IMG/VR virus record: IMGVR_UViG_3300009183_000300
Location: 1 to 27,985 of that record
Source: a virus
Length of the DNA stretch: 27,985 nt
Strand: one strand, 5' to 3'
In this document: piece after piece, positions 1 through 8,889 of the stretch
How positions within the stretch are numbered: position 1 is the stretch's first letter
Layout: each line of letters starts with the position of its first letter
Notes under the pieces: model-generated
What the model saw: the letters and a program-made list of their open reading frames with translations, nothing else
Told to the model about the DNA's origin: nothing
The model's database searches: none
Made by a program: the position numbers and the translations under genes

Positions 1-23
1 TCATCCCAGTAGTTGTTGCTCAT
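1..23 (-). CDS. 5' end of a late gene cut by the window edge
   Basis: Reading leftward, ATG at 23 opens a frame MSNNYWD that runs off the window. A purine-rich AGAAGGGTGG lies a few bases upstream of the ATG and could serve as ribosome binding site. The position, directly after the three structural-type genes and on the same strand, suggests the next late gene (capsid, connector or tail component), but seven codons are too few to name it. Confidence 0.45.
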
Positions 24-143
24 AGCAACCCACCCTTCTATTCGTTTGAATCGCAAGCCTCAGATTCTAGTCGGGGAACTAGCCTGGCTCTTACTACCAG
101 TCTTCTACGCTATGTGGGCTGGTCGGTCACATAGGAATCTATT
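24..143 (-). other. 120-nt intergenic gap in the late operon
   Basis: This is the only gap longer than about 15 nt between late genes on the left side. On the minus strand it holds a small hairpin (CTAGT, 6-nt loop, ACTAG at 67-82) and, overlapping the stop codon of the preceding gene, a -10-like TATAAAAT (141-148). I see no convincing -35 and no T-run after the hairpin. It could carry an internal late promoter or a processing site; this is a weak inference. Confidence 0.3.
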
Positions 144-1556
144 TTATATTTGTCCTGCAGATTTTCCGCTAGTTAGGGATACAGTATTAGTACCAGCCTT
201 TGAGCCAAATGTTCCCACTTCGAGTCCAGTTAGTTTCTGACGAGCACGTTGTGCTGAGGCAAGAGAGTTAAATACTTCTTGTTCTGCACTTGACTGACCA
301 TAAGTTACGCCACTACTATCTCGATAGATTGCTGATAGTTTTTCAGCGGTAGGAAGAATATCTGCAATGGTTGCATAACCCTTTTGAGCCTCAGCCATTG
401 ATACTCCCTGTGCTGCTAGTTGCTCTGCAACTCCAACACCAACACTAAGTCCTTGACGACCTGCTGCTACACCAATCTCTGATGCTGCAACCTGACGTTC
501 AATCTTTTGAAACTGCTGTTGTGGGTCAAGTACATATGCAACTAAGTCGCCAGAACCAATTCCATAGAAATCACGTAGTTGTTTTGATATCGCAGGGTCA
601 GCATTTTGTACACGCTGGACTGCTGTTACAACTCGATTAGATAGTTCTGCTGCTGATACATCATTAGCAATAAACTGCTGGACGTATTCATCGTTGTCAA
701 ATTGCTTTAATCCATAAGCACGCAATACTTGACGGTATCCATCTTCAAGATTGAGATACTCTGCTGGCTGTAGAACAGATAAGTTATTCTTTTGACGAAT
801 TTCGTTAGCCTTAAAGCGCATCTTGTACTCATCAGTTGCTTGAAGTCCTAAAGTAATAGTTGCTTCAGTTGCTCCATCAATGGCAAGTTCTTTAATCTTA
901 TTGGCAAGACCTGTAAGACCATACTTAGAAAAGCGGTCTTGGAGAACCTTAATAATTGATTCACGTTCTTGCGTTGCTTTAGCAGCAACAATTGCTGCAG
1001 TAGCAGCCTGACCAGCCTTGTATGCTGCATCAACTTCTGACTGCCCAAATGTTCCTGTGTTAGATTTTATGCCAGTTGTAGTGCTACCCGTAGCGAATGC
1101 AGAAACATTACCAAAGTCATCTTCTTTGAAAGTTGCGCCATATCTTGAAAAACTTAGTCCACCATCAACATCACCTTGTGGGGTTGCAACTTCAATTGAC
1201 TTAGTTCCATCTGGATTTGATACTACTCTCCAGCCAATAATATTTGAATCAGTGCCAAATAACCCTTGGTACTTTCTTGGTAAACTGCCAGCAGTAAAAC
1301 CATTGCTCATAAAATATTCAGCATCTGCTGAAGAGGCACCAGCAACTGGCGTTCCGCCACCCGTTGGATAAAATATTTCAGTTTCTTCAAACTGTGCAGC
1401 ACGTGGGTCAAGACCAAGGTCTATTGCTGCTTTATCAAGTGAGGCTTTAACATCTTCTGCGGTAACTTGAGTTACATCTGTACGTGGTCCAGCGACTCTT
1501 GGTGCGCCAGTGGCTCCATCATCGAGTTGCATTAACTCTGGATTATAACGTGCCAT
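144..1556 (-). CDS. putative virion structural protein (470 aa)
   Basis: I do not recognise a named family. The start ATG at 1556 overlaps the stop of the upstream gene as TAATG, which is better than the upstream in-frame TTG at 1571. The first ~170 residues are Gly/Ser/Thr-rich with short beta-like stretches. Residues from about 180 to 440 are alanine-rich and helical (AATAAIVAAKATQERES, then a DEYKMRFKANEIR segment and repeated Ala/Gln helices near the end), and the C-terminus is again Ser/Gly/Thr-rich. Its place after portal and the giant internal protein, in an unbroken minus-strand chain, supports a virion component such as an internal or connector-associated protein. No signal peptide or membrane segment is visible. 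Confidence 0.6.
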   Translation of the reverse strand: MARYNPELMQLDDGATGAPRVAGPRTDVTQVTAEDVKASLDKAAIDLGLDPRAAQFEETEIFYPTGGGTPVAGASSADAEYFMSNGFTAGSLPRKYQGLFGTDSNIIGWRVVSNPDGTKSIEVATPQGDVDGGLSFSRYGATFKEDDFGNVSAFATGSTTTGIKSNTGTFGQSEVDAAYKAGQAATAAIVAAKATQERESIIKVLQDRFSKYGLTGLANKIKELAIDGATEATITLGLQATDEYKMRFKANEIRQKNNLSVLQPAEYLNLEDGYRQVLRAYGLKQFDNDEYVQQFIANDVSAAELSNRVVTAVQRVQNADPAISKQLRDFYGIGSGDLVAYVLDPQQQFQKIERQVAASEIGVAAGRQGLSVGVGVAEQLAAQGVSMAEAQKGYATIADILPTAEKLSAIYRDSSGVTYGQSSAEQEVFNSLASAQRARQKLTGLEVGTFGSKAGTNTVSLTSGKSAGQI

Positions 1557-2452
1557 TATGCTAGACCCCAATCACGAAGAACCTTTAAGGATAAAGAATC
1601 AATACTATTACGGGCATTGTTGGTATATTCCCAACGAGGGTCCATACGGAGTTCCTTTTCAAATTGCCACAATGGTTTAGTTGTTGGCTTACCATCTGTG
1701 CCAATAGCCTGCAATGTACGACGCAATGTTGGGTCGTTATATCCAATTGAATCAGGGTCAATTTCTAGGATGTTAGCCATAGATGATTTATATGCGGATG
1801 CCAGAGCATCAACGCTTACGCCCTTATTAATCTGGTCAGCATAGCCAGGGAAGGCAGATGCTGCATCAGTGCGAATCTTTGCTTGTAGGTCTTCTACTGT
1901 TGTAGTACCTGAGAAGATGTTGCGTGACCAAGAATCAAAGTCTTTATCTTGATATGACATACCAAAAGAGTTAGCATATTCTTTAAGATTCTGCACCGTG
2001 CCTAGTGGTGTTCCACCTAGTCTGCCAGTGAATGCACCAATAGCCTTAAGGTCTAGTTGGTTATCATCCATACCAAGTTCAAATGCATTCTCAGTAATAG
2101 AATTAAATGATGTATCGTCAAGATTAATACCCTTAGCAATCAATCGCTTCTTTTGTGATAGACGATATGATTCTAATTGCTGGTCATACACACCCTTTTG
2201 CGTAGCCTTAAGTGCGCTACGGTTCTTAGATATAGATGATAAATTCTGATAATAACTTGTGTTGTAGTAAGCAAGTTTTGCATCAGTTAGATTGCCAGCA
2301 AGGAATAGTTCCCATACCTGAGCAAGTTCTGGATACTGCTTGATAAGTGCTTCAGTAATTCCAAATGCTTGTGCTGCTACTTTATTGGCATTAAGTTCTG
2401 CATCAGCAGCAGATGCTGCCGTAATACCAGCAATTGTATTTGTGTCAACCAT
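1556..2452 (-). CDS. putative virion structural protein (298 aa)
   Basis: This is an unrecognised late protein that begins with ATG at 2452, three nucleotides after the previous stop, behind a GGGGGG ribosome-binding run. The sequence is mostly helical with many Ala/Lys/Gln and tyrosine-rich stretches (AYYNTSYYQNL near residue 60). It contains FGITEALIKQYPELAQVWELF near the N-terminus, a pattern partly reminiscent of helical segments in the neighbouring 470-aa protein. Stop and next start are fused as TAATG, so translation of the two is probably coupled. No catalytic motif or membrane segment is seen. Structural or ejection-associated function is inferred only from position. Confidence 0.6.
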   Translation of the reverse strand: MVDTNTIAGITAASAADAELNANKVAAQAFGITEALIKQYPELAQVWELFLAGNLTDAKLAYYNTSYYQNLSSISKNRSALKATQKGVYDQQLESYRLSQKKRLIAKGINLDDTSFNSITENAFELGMDDNQLDLKAIGAFTGRLGGTPLGTVQNLKEYANSFGMSYQDKDFDSWSRNIFSGTTTVEDLQAKIRTDAASAFPGYADQINKGVSVDALASAYKSSMANILEIDPDSIGYNDPTLRRTLQAIGTDGKPTTKPLWQFEKELRMDPRWEYTNNARNSIDSLSLKVLRDWGLA

Positions 2453-2455
2453 TGA

Positions 2456-3220
2456 TTAGCCCCCCAATTGTGATAAGAAGTCAGCGAAGTCAAGGCTCTT
2501 CTTCTGAAGGTAATCTTCTTTTTGACCTGCGGTACCTGATTTAATCTGCTTCTCAATCTCACGTGCAGCAGCCTCTTGGCTAAAACCAGGAGTTGTTGTA
2601 GAAACATTCATCTTCTTGCCTTTAACAACCTTTGTTTCTGTGGTTGTTACTCTTCCCTCGTTAATCATATCCTTTAGTTTTATGAAGAACTGCTTGTTCT
2701 CATCTGCAGTAGCCTTACGTCCTAAGACATTAGTAAGGGTGTCGTCAATGATTCCTTTGATGGCATCGTTATCATAAAGATAAACCTGCTTCTGTGGAAG
2801 TCTCTCAGCGGTAGCACCTTGACCTTTTGAGTACCATTGTAAGTACTGGTCAGGTGTAATCTTCTGTGTGCCAGCAGAACCTGCATACCAAGTAGACGCA
2901 CCATCAACCGCCATATCCCACATTGCTTTTGCTGTAATGCGTGAGACATTCTTATAACCATAAGAATTTAAGCGAGAGATGAAAGAGTTTAACTTCTTAT
3001 CATCCCAAGAGAAGAAGTCTTTCTTTGCATCGGCTATAGGACTTGTTAAATCTCCACCCGTAGTAGCCTGTGTGTACTGAGTTCCAGTAGGCGACATAAC
3101 TTTCTTGCCCTTAACTATAGGAGTAGAACCAAGGTAAACCTTGTTTACATAACCAGTGTCTCCGCTGGTAGTATTACCAGTAGTGTTTCCACCAAGTAGT
3201 TTATCAAGTGCTCCGCTCAT
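2456..3220 (-). CDS. putative virion structural protein (254 aa)
   Basis: This protein is unrecognised. It has a low-complexity N-terminus (MSGALDKLLGGNTTGN), a Ser/Thr- and Lys-rich middle, and a C-terminal helical third. Its ATG at 3220 overlaps the stop of the 1547-aa gene as TAATG, so the two are coupled. Length, lack of enzyme motifs and late-operon position suggest a structural or assembly protein. A lysine-rich VKGKK motif appears twice (about residues 37 and 205), which I note without a functional claim. Confidence 0.55.
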   Translation of the reverse strand: MSGALDKLLGGNTTGNTTSGDTGYVNKVYLGSTPIVKGKKVMSPTGTQYTQATTGGDLTSPIADAKKDFFSWDDKKLNSFISRLNSYGYKNVSRITAKAMWDMAVDGASTWYAGSAGTQKITPDQYLQWYSKGQGATAERLPQKQVYLYDNDAIKGIIDDTLTNVLGRKATADENKQFFIKLKDMINEGRVTTTETKVVKGKKMNVSTTTPGFSQEAAAREIEKQIKSGTAGQKEDYLQKKSLDFADFLSQLGG

Positions 3221-6200
3221 TAGAAACCCTTCCTTAAATCATCATTTTCAAGTATGCGTGTATATACTCTGCCAAATGTAATATTTTCATCAATCAAATC
3301 ACCGATGAATGAGTCCCATTTTTCCTTAATATCAAGGTTCTCAGTGTTATCCAATGATTGACTCTTACGTTGAGCAAGTAATCCACGAATGTATTCACGT
3401 CCTGCAAAGTAATCTGCAACAGCCTTTATATCTGGACGCTTAGCAGTACGCTTGTCAAGTGTCATTTCTTTAGCAAATTTTAAGAAGTTATCTACCTTGT
3501 TGGTATCAATCTTTCCTCGTGCAGTTGCCCAGTCTGGATTCTCGGCAGATAGTTCAGCAATAAACTGTTGCTTTGCTGCGAGTAAGTCTTCTGCACCCTT
3601 TGAGTTAAGACTCTTCAAGCCACGAGCAATGCGCTGTGATTCAATATAGTCGTTGCCTTTGTTGTAAGTATCCCAGCCCAATGTTGCCCGTGTAGAAGCA
3701 ATAGCCTTGTAAGGGTCTTGAGACTCACGGAACTTAGTTGTGCTACCAGGAGCAACTGCTTGTTCGCGTTGCTTCTTATAGATGGTAGATGAGAAGGCAC
3801 CGTTGTTGGCATCTCCTACTACAAACCAACCATACTCAGGGTTCTTGGCAATTAGGTCACTAAGTTCTGTAGCACGTTTGTCAGCCTCAATAGATGCATT
3901 AACACCAGTGTTATTCTTAGAACGGCTAGTTGTGAAGATGTAGTAATCATCTCCATACTTTTTCCAGAAGTTATCTGCTGCATTTGCTGAGTCTTCTTGG
4001 CGCAACTTCTGGTACTCATCAATATAGAACTGATAAGGAGACTTAGTGTTTGTGGCAAAAGGAAGAATAAATCGGCTTGTTGCCTCCATTGCGAGGATAC
4101 CTAAAGCCCTATCATTAATTTCTTTTGTTGTTGGTGCCGTATCACGAAGTCCAACATCGTACTTATGGTTCTCTTCCATAGCAATAGTAACTGTAAGGTT
4201 AGAACGCATTGGGTCTGCTTCGTTGCCAAGAGCAAATAACTTACGAAGTCCAGCACTTTGTAGAACTAAGTCTTTCCAACCAGTACCATCTGGACCATAG
4301 GGAAGGATTTCGTTCATCAATGCATTCTGTTCCAATTGAGAAACTTGCTTCAGTAATGCTGATGCACCATACTGTACGAACCAACCAGCACCTGGGTTCC
4401 ACCACGCTCCACCTTGGAAGATGAGGTTAAGTGATGCTTTAGGTACTGATAGTGGGCGGTCACCCAACTTCATACGCTTAGCCCACTCACCAGGAATGTT
4501 GATATAGGTTCTACCTTCGCGCTCTTCTGTGATACCCATACGGTCAGGTGAGTTGTATGTGGTTTCAAGAATACGCAACTTGCTTGGGTCATCTGCAAGG
4601 ATGCGACCCCACTTGCTTGCTACGTCAGCGAATGCGCCAAAGAAAGGAAAGATGTACTTAACTGCAGTTGCTGAGTCTACACGCTCAGATGTATCGTAGA
4701 GAGTGCGGCGCATTTCTGCTCTTGCCCATTGACGTGCTGAACCTTCTAGTTTGCGTAGATACGCAGGAGGAATTGTCTCTCCTGGATATGTTTCAATTGC
4801 ATTTCGGATAGATGCTTCTACGCGAGTGCGATAAAGGTCTACAAATAATGGGTTACGAACTAACGCTGATTCAGGTATCTCGCCAGCATATTTATAGAAT
4901 CCTTCAAGAACTCCACTAAATGCATTAGCAATAGCACTTGTTCCATTGGCTGCGCCAATTTGAGCACCGTTAACGGGTGGTCGTCCTGCTGTTCCAGTTC
5001 CAAAGAACTTTTCAATATCATCAGCAGTAATCCGACGAGTGGCAGCAATCTCCTTCAAGCCTTCTGTTCCACGTGGGAATAGGCTGTCAATGTTAATTGC
5101 ATTAGCCTCAACAATGTCACGAGCCTCACGACCCATACCAAGGTTACGCATAATATTGCGACCCTCTGGTGTCTTAAGTAAGAACTGCTCTACTTCGTCG
5201 ACACTTTTACCAGCAAGAAGTTGAGATGTAATTTTTGAGTTACGCAGTTGGCGGTTAATAACACGCTCATACCCCGCAACCCAGCCTGGATTATCTCCAG
5301 TAATTGTAACAAAGTCACCAGTTGTTTCATATGCACGGCTAAGTTTTCTATGTGATTCTACAAATGTATCATCCATAATCCTTGCAGCGTTCTTAACAAA
5401 CTGAGCAGAGATTGCATCTGCTTGTTCACGGGTTGCACCTAGTGCATCCTGGTATAAAATACCGTCAACTTGGTTAAGACCCATACCGTACTTGTCTTTA
5501 ACCTTACCTGGATTGACAAGCATATTGTCTATGTCTGCAATCTGTTGGTCAATTAAATCTACGTTGTTTGATATTGTTCTTTCAGAAACAAGTTCAGCAC
5601 GCTTTGTTTTCATCTTGACTGTATTGCTCCACTTAAAGACATCCTGATACGTTGAGCCTACAAATCGGTTAGCAACAAGATTATTAGAACCTGTAGATGC
5701 TGCCTTGATAATAGCCATAGGTCCTGCAACAGCCAGAGTACGCATCAATCCTTCAGTTACGTTACGTACTGGATAACCAACACGTGCAAGAACTTCAAAC
5801 TTAATCAATGAGTCTAGCCCATCGATAAGTTCGGTTCCCACTTCACGACTCTTGGAAGTTGTCTTGTAGATTCTTCCGCCTTTATCGATACGAGCACCAC
5901 GAGTAAACTTATTTAGTGAGCGATACATCTGCTCAATGTCAAGAGTTGGCAATTGATGTGCTAACTGTGTTTCCATAAGTGGTGCAGGAATAATATACAT
6001 TGCACCTTCTGCGCCAAGAATTGGCTTTGTTGAAGCCTTTGATGCAGCAGCGACTGAACCTGTGTATACACGCTCACGAATAAGATTCTGTGCACTTACG
6101 CGACCATCTTGAAACGTTGACCAAGCCTTCTTTACAGCATCGTCACTAAATCCATACTGACGAGCAACTGTACTAAAGACTTCTGCTTCAATTTCCTGGT

Positions 6201-7863
6201 ATACACGAGCACGGTCATTAACATCTACAGTTTTTGCATATTTGGCAAAAAGCGCATCTTTGCGCTCTACAGAAAAACGAGATTTGGCAAGGTCATCTTC
6301 AAGGTTCTTTAACTGTGACTCAAGTGTGTTCTTAACATCTGCAGCACTAACGCCACGGGCTGTGTCATCTTTAACGCCAGCCTTAAGTTGTGCCTTAATG
6401 TCATCAATCTTCGCGCTGTAGTTTGCTACCTGCTTGTCAGATACACCACGTACGCGAGAGAGCATATTGTCAATTGTTTGTACAGATTGGTTATCGTTAA
6501 AGTCAATCCATCCCTTAGGACGCTTGTAGAAAAATCCAGTTAGAACACGTGCACCCCAAGGGGCAACAGATGAAACATATGTTCCTGGAGCAGTTGCGCG
6601 TATGTCAATAAAACTTTGACTGTTAGAGAACTTCTGACGAAATGCAGAGATATTATCTATTGTTGGTACAACATTAGGGTCAAGTATAGCCTCAGCGGAA
6701 AGTCGCTTATGAATTTCTGCTAGTTCGTCATCATATTGCTTGATAAGAATATTTGCTGCATCAATATCTGTGCCATTATTTACTAAATCAAAAGTAAGGT
6801 TACCCGTTGCCTTGTCAACACCTGAACCCAGATACTTAACATCTGAAACTTCATCACGGAGTTTACCTAATTTGGTAGCAAGTATTTCGCTTGTTTCTGT
6901 AAGACGCTTGTATGCAACAGGGTCACCTTGAGCAGAAAGAATAATATCTGCTTTAAGTTGATGACGTAGCAGTTTATCTGTTTCTTTGTTTGCATCAGCA
7001 AGTAAACTAGATAATGAAGCAGGATTAGAAGATTCACGAATAGCCTTGACTCGGAATAGGTCAGCCTCATCCATATTGTCAGTATTTTCAAGAAACGACT
7101 CAAATGTAGCCTTTACCTTATTAGCCTTAAATCCAGTTTGTTCTCCAGCCAAGATAGCACGCAATTCTTTTGTGCCTTTAACTGCAGTAGAAATTCCCTT
7201 GTAAGCCTTGACTGCTTTACCTGCAAAGATAGTTGGGTCAATTACAAATCGAGCAACAACATCTGTACTCCAGGAACCTATGCGACCAACTGCTTGGTTG
7301 CTAAATGCTTCCTTGCGTTGGTTCTTATCAAAGATATCAAAGTCATTTGCTGCAAAAAGAATGTGGTCCTGCATAAACTTTTCTGTACCAGAAAGTTTTC
7401 CGCCACTAACAGTCTTAACAATTCCATTAAATACATCATCAAATGGGTCAACGACTTGACCGAACTGACGCATTACTGCTTGTCCAGGAGAAATGTTTCG
7501 AGAACCGTCCCAGGCTTTTTTTACTCCATCGACATTAAAACCACCCTGCCAAATTGGGTTAGTCTTTTCATCAAGAGTTAAACCAAATGAAACAGCCTGG
7601 CTTGCAAAGTTATAAGCCTTCTCCATACCAGCAAATATTTTTCCCCAGAAGCCAGGTTCTTTTGGAGCATTAGGGTCTTGGGTTTCTTTTTTTTCTATTT
7701 GAAATGCAGCAGTTGTACGTGCCATAGGAGGAACAGATGTTCCAAAATCTAAAGGCAGCACCAATGACTGAGGTTTTTTGTCGCTATTATAATATTGATT
7801 GAACGCACCAATAGTATAAAATGCTGAACCAGTTTTTGTTTTTTGCGTTGGTTGAAATGCCAT
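3220..7863 (-). CDS. giant late protein, putative internal virion/ejection protein (1547 aa)
   Basis: This is the largest gene of the window. It is predominantly charged, helical and coiled-coil-like, with many K/D/E/R-rich stretches around residues 230-620, and it lacks obvious long transmembrane repeats. A segment near residues 1100-1160 (KYIFPFFGAFADVASKWGRI) resembles a conserved patch I associate with large putative internal virion proteins of actinophage-like viruses; this is family memory, not a search. Its place just downstream of portal and the HslV-like protease, rather than among tail genes, argues against a tape measure and for a head-internal or ejected protein. If so, it may be cleaved by the neighbouring protease. 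The start ATG at 7863 overlaps the previous stop as TAATG. Confidence 0.6.
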   Translation of the reverse strand: MAFQPTQKTKTGSAFYTIGAFNQYYNSDKKPQSLVLPLDFGTSVPPMARTTAAFQIEKKETQDPNAPKEPGFWGKIFAGMEKAYNFASQAVSFGLTLDEKTNPIWQGGFNVDGVKKAWDGSRNISPGQAVMRQFGQVVDPFDDVFNGIVKTVSGGKLSGTEKFMQDHILFAANDFDIFDKNQRKEAFSNQAVGRIGSWSTDVVARFVIDPTIFAGKAVKAYKGISTAVKGTKELRAILAGEQTGFKANKVKATFESFLENTDNMDEADLFRVKAIRESSNPASLSSLLADANKETDKLLRHQLKADIILSAQGDPVAYKRLTETSEILATKLGKLRDEVSDVKYLGSGVDKATGNLTFDLVNNGTDIDAANILIKQYDDELAEIHKRLSAEAILDPNVVPTIDNISAFRQKFSNSQSFIDIRATAPGTYVSSVAPWGARVLTGFFYKRPKGWIDFNDNQSVQTIDNMLSRVRGVSDKQVANYSAKIDDIKAQLKAGVKDDTARGVSAADVKNTLESQLKNLEDDLAKSRFSVERKDALFAKYAKTVDVNDRARVYQEIEAEVFSTVARQYGFSDDAVKKAWSTFQDGRVSAQNLIRERVYTGSVAAASKASTKPILGAEGAMYIIPAPLMETQLAHQLPTLDIEQMYRSLNKFTRGARIDKGGRIYKTTSKSREVGTELIDGLDSLIKFEVLARVGYPVRNVTEGLMRTLAVAGPMAIIKAASTGSNNLVANRFVGSTYQDVFKWSNTVKMKTKRAELVSERTISNNVDLIDQQIADIDNMLVNPGKVKDKYGMGLNQVDGILYQDALGATREQADAISAQFVKNAARIMDDTFVESHRKLSRAYETTGDFVTITGDNPGWVAGYERVINRQLRNSKITSQLLAGKSVDEVEQFLLKTPEGRNIMRNLGMGREARDIVEANAINIDSLFPRGTEGLKEIAATRRITADDIEKFFGTGTAGRPPVNGAQIGAANGTSAIANAFSGVLEGFYKYAGEIPESALVRNPLFVDLYRTRVEASIRNAIETYPGETIPPAYLRKLEGSARQWARAEMRRTLYDTSERVDSATAVKYIFPFFGAFADVASKWGRILADDPSKLRILETTYNSPDRMGITEEREGRTYINIPGEWAKRMKLGDRPLSVPKASLNLIFQGGAWWNPGAGWFVQYGASALLKQVSQLEQNALMNEILPYGPDGTGWKDLVLQSAGLRKLFALGNEADPMRSNLTVTIAMEENHKYDVGLRDTAPTTKEINDRALGILAMEATSRFILPFATNTKSPYQFYIDEYQKLRQEDSANAADNFWKKYGDDYYIFTTSRSKNNTGVNASIEADKRATELSDLIAKNPEYGWFVVGDANNGAFSSTIYKKQREQAVAPGSTTKFRESQDPYKAIASTRATLGWDTYNKGNDYIESQRIARGLKSLNSKGAEDLLAAKQQFIAELSAENPDWATARGKIDTNKVDNFLKFAKEMTLDKRTAKRPDIKAVADYFAGREYIRGLLAQRKSQSLDNTENLDIKEKWDSFIGDLIDENITFGRVYTRILENDDLRKGF

Positions 7864-8324
7864 TAAAGAGTAGCCCTTAACACTCTCACATAATTGCGGA
7901 AGGCTTGCGAGGAGTTAGGGCTCTGTGCTGCGACTTCGAGTGCTGGAAGATAAGAAAGCAAACGCTGCTTATCTTCGCTCGTGTCACCTGCACCAGGAAG
8001 TGTGAGTGCTTCTGGTCCTGCTCCTGGTCCCATAGCAATGCCTGTAGTTACTGGCTCTTCTGGTCGTTCTGTTGGAGCAGTAATTGGAGTTACTTGCGGA
8101 AGGTTGCTTGCCATTGAAATAGGTGATGCTGTTGTTCCAGTCAGTGATGGTGCTTTTGCCATAGGAGCAGCAGACTGTTGTTCTGCCAATGCTTGGTTCT
8201 GTCCATAGGCAAAACCTGTGTAGCCACGTCCTGATTGTCCGTTGCCGCCCATACCATTGACATTTGCTGGGTTGTACTGAGGTCCGCCGTTAGCGCCACC
8301 GCTGCGTCCTGGTTTTCCAGCCAT
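7863..8324 (-). CDS. Gly/Ala/Pro-rich small late protein (153 aa)
   Basis: The first half is a disordered Gly/Asn/Ser-rich region beginning MAGKPGRSGGANGG. The middle is Pro/Thr-rich, and the last ~40 residues form an ordered helical end (LLSYLPALEVAAQS, then RNYVRVLRATL). A good AGGAG lies 6-7 nt before the ATG at 8324. Phage scaffolding proteins and linker-type head proteins can have such compositions, and it sits between the protease and the giant internal protein, but I do not recognise the family. The stop overlaps the next start. Confidence 0.6.
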   Translation of the reverse strand: MAGKPGRSGGANGGPQYNPANVNGMGGNGQSGRGYTGFAYGQNQALAEQQSAAPMAKAPSLTGTTASPISMASNLPQVTPITAPTERPEEPVTTGIAMGPGAGPEALTLPGAGDTSEDKQRLLSYLPALEVAAQSPNSSQAFRNYVRVLRATL

Positions 8325-8332
8325 TGTTTCTC

Positions 8333-8875
8333 CTAATTAATCTCTTGTTTAAGTATATGAAATGGAGCCGATGTTGCATTATTGTTAAGTGCTGCAATTC
8401 TCATTGCATCTAATACAGATGCCCCAGCGTGTAATGCACCAAGTGCATAATCTCCGCCTGAACCAATTGCATAAAAATTTGTGTCATTCATTGCTACCGC
8501 AAAGTCACTGTCAATTTCAAGTATTATTCCATTGATAGCAATAAGAATTTGTAATTCAAATTTATCGTCAGAACTGTCTGAACTTTTGAAATCAATTCCT
8601 GCTTCAATCAATGTTGCTTTAAGTGACGGTGCAACTTTGTTAATAACAAACTCATAAAGATTTTGTTTTGCTTTTGCATTTACAAGCGGTGGTTGCCATC
8701 CGTGAAGGATTACTTGTAGAGCACGATAGTCACCAGCACCCGCAATAAGGTAACTACCACGTTCAATTCCTTTTACCATCTTCGGGTGTGTGTAAATCTT
8801 TCCACCCTCTGCTACACGTGAATCACTTGCTATGACGCAACCATCTGCGTTCTGTACGCCTACGATTGTTGTCAT
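8333..8875 (-). CDS. HslV/proteasome-beta-like Ntn-hydrolase protease
   Basis: The protein starts M-TTIVGV, so removal of Met exposes an N-terminal threonine, the nucleophile of proteasome beta subunits and HslV. With that Thr as residue 1, Asp17 (ASDSRV) aligns with catalytic Asp17 of HslV, and Lys31 (PKMVKG) lies where Lys33 is expected. The oxyanion-region glycines appear as AGAGD, and the late motif YAIGSGGDYALGAL closely matches the HslV AIGSGG.YA pattern. At 180 aa the length is that of an HslV subunit. No partner unfoldase (HslU) is in the window. Its location between portal and scaffold/internal-protein genes suggests a capsid maturation protease or a processor of internal virion proteins. 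The fold assignment is strong; the role is inferred. Confidence 0.85.
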   Translation of the reverse strand: MTTIVGVQNADGCVIASDSRVAEGGKIYTHPKMVKGIERGSYLIAGAGDYRALQVILHGWQPPLVNAKAKQNLYEFVINKVAPSLKATLIEAGIDFKSSDSSDDKFELQILIAINGIILEIDSDFAVAMNDTNFYAIGSGGDYALGALHAGASVLDAMRIAALNNNATSAPFHILKQEIN

Positions 8876-8889
8876 TGTCCCTTACCTTT

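Noticed and set aside
24-143. Possible tRNA suggested by a stem around CTAGT-CGGGGA-ACTAG
   Set aside because: The loop is six, not seven, bases, and no T-arm of GGTTC-RA-YCC type or acceptor pairing is present on either strand.
5171-5180. GTCTTAAGTA in the giant late gene as part of the repeat family
   Set aside because: It is isolated, coding-internal and far from any start. With four CTTAAG in about 12.9 kb, this is at chance level.
7138-7581. 147-codon open frame on the plus strand
   Set aside because: It is fully antisense to the 1547-aa late gene, has no ribosome site, and its translation is Cys/Asn-rich nonsense.
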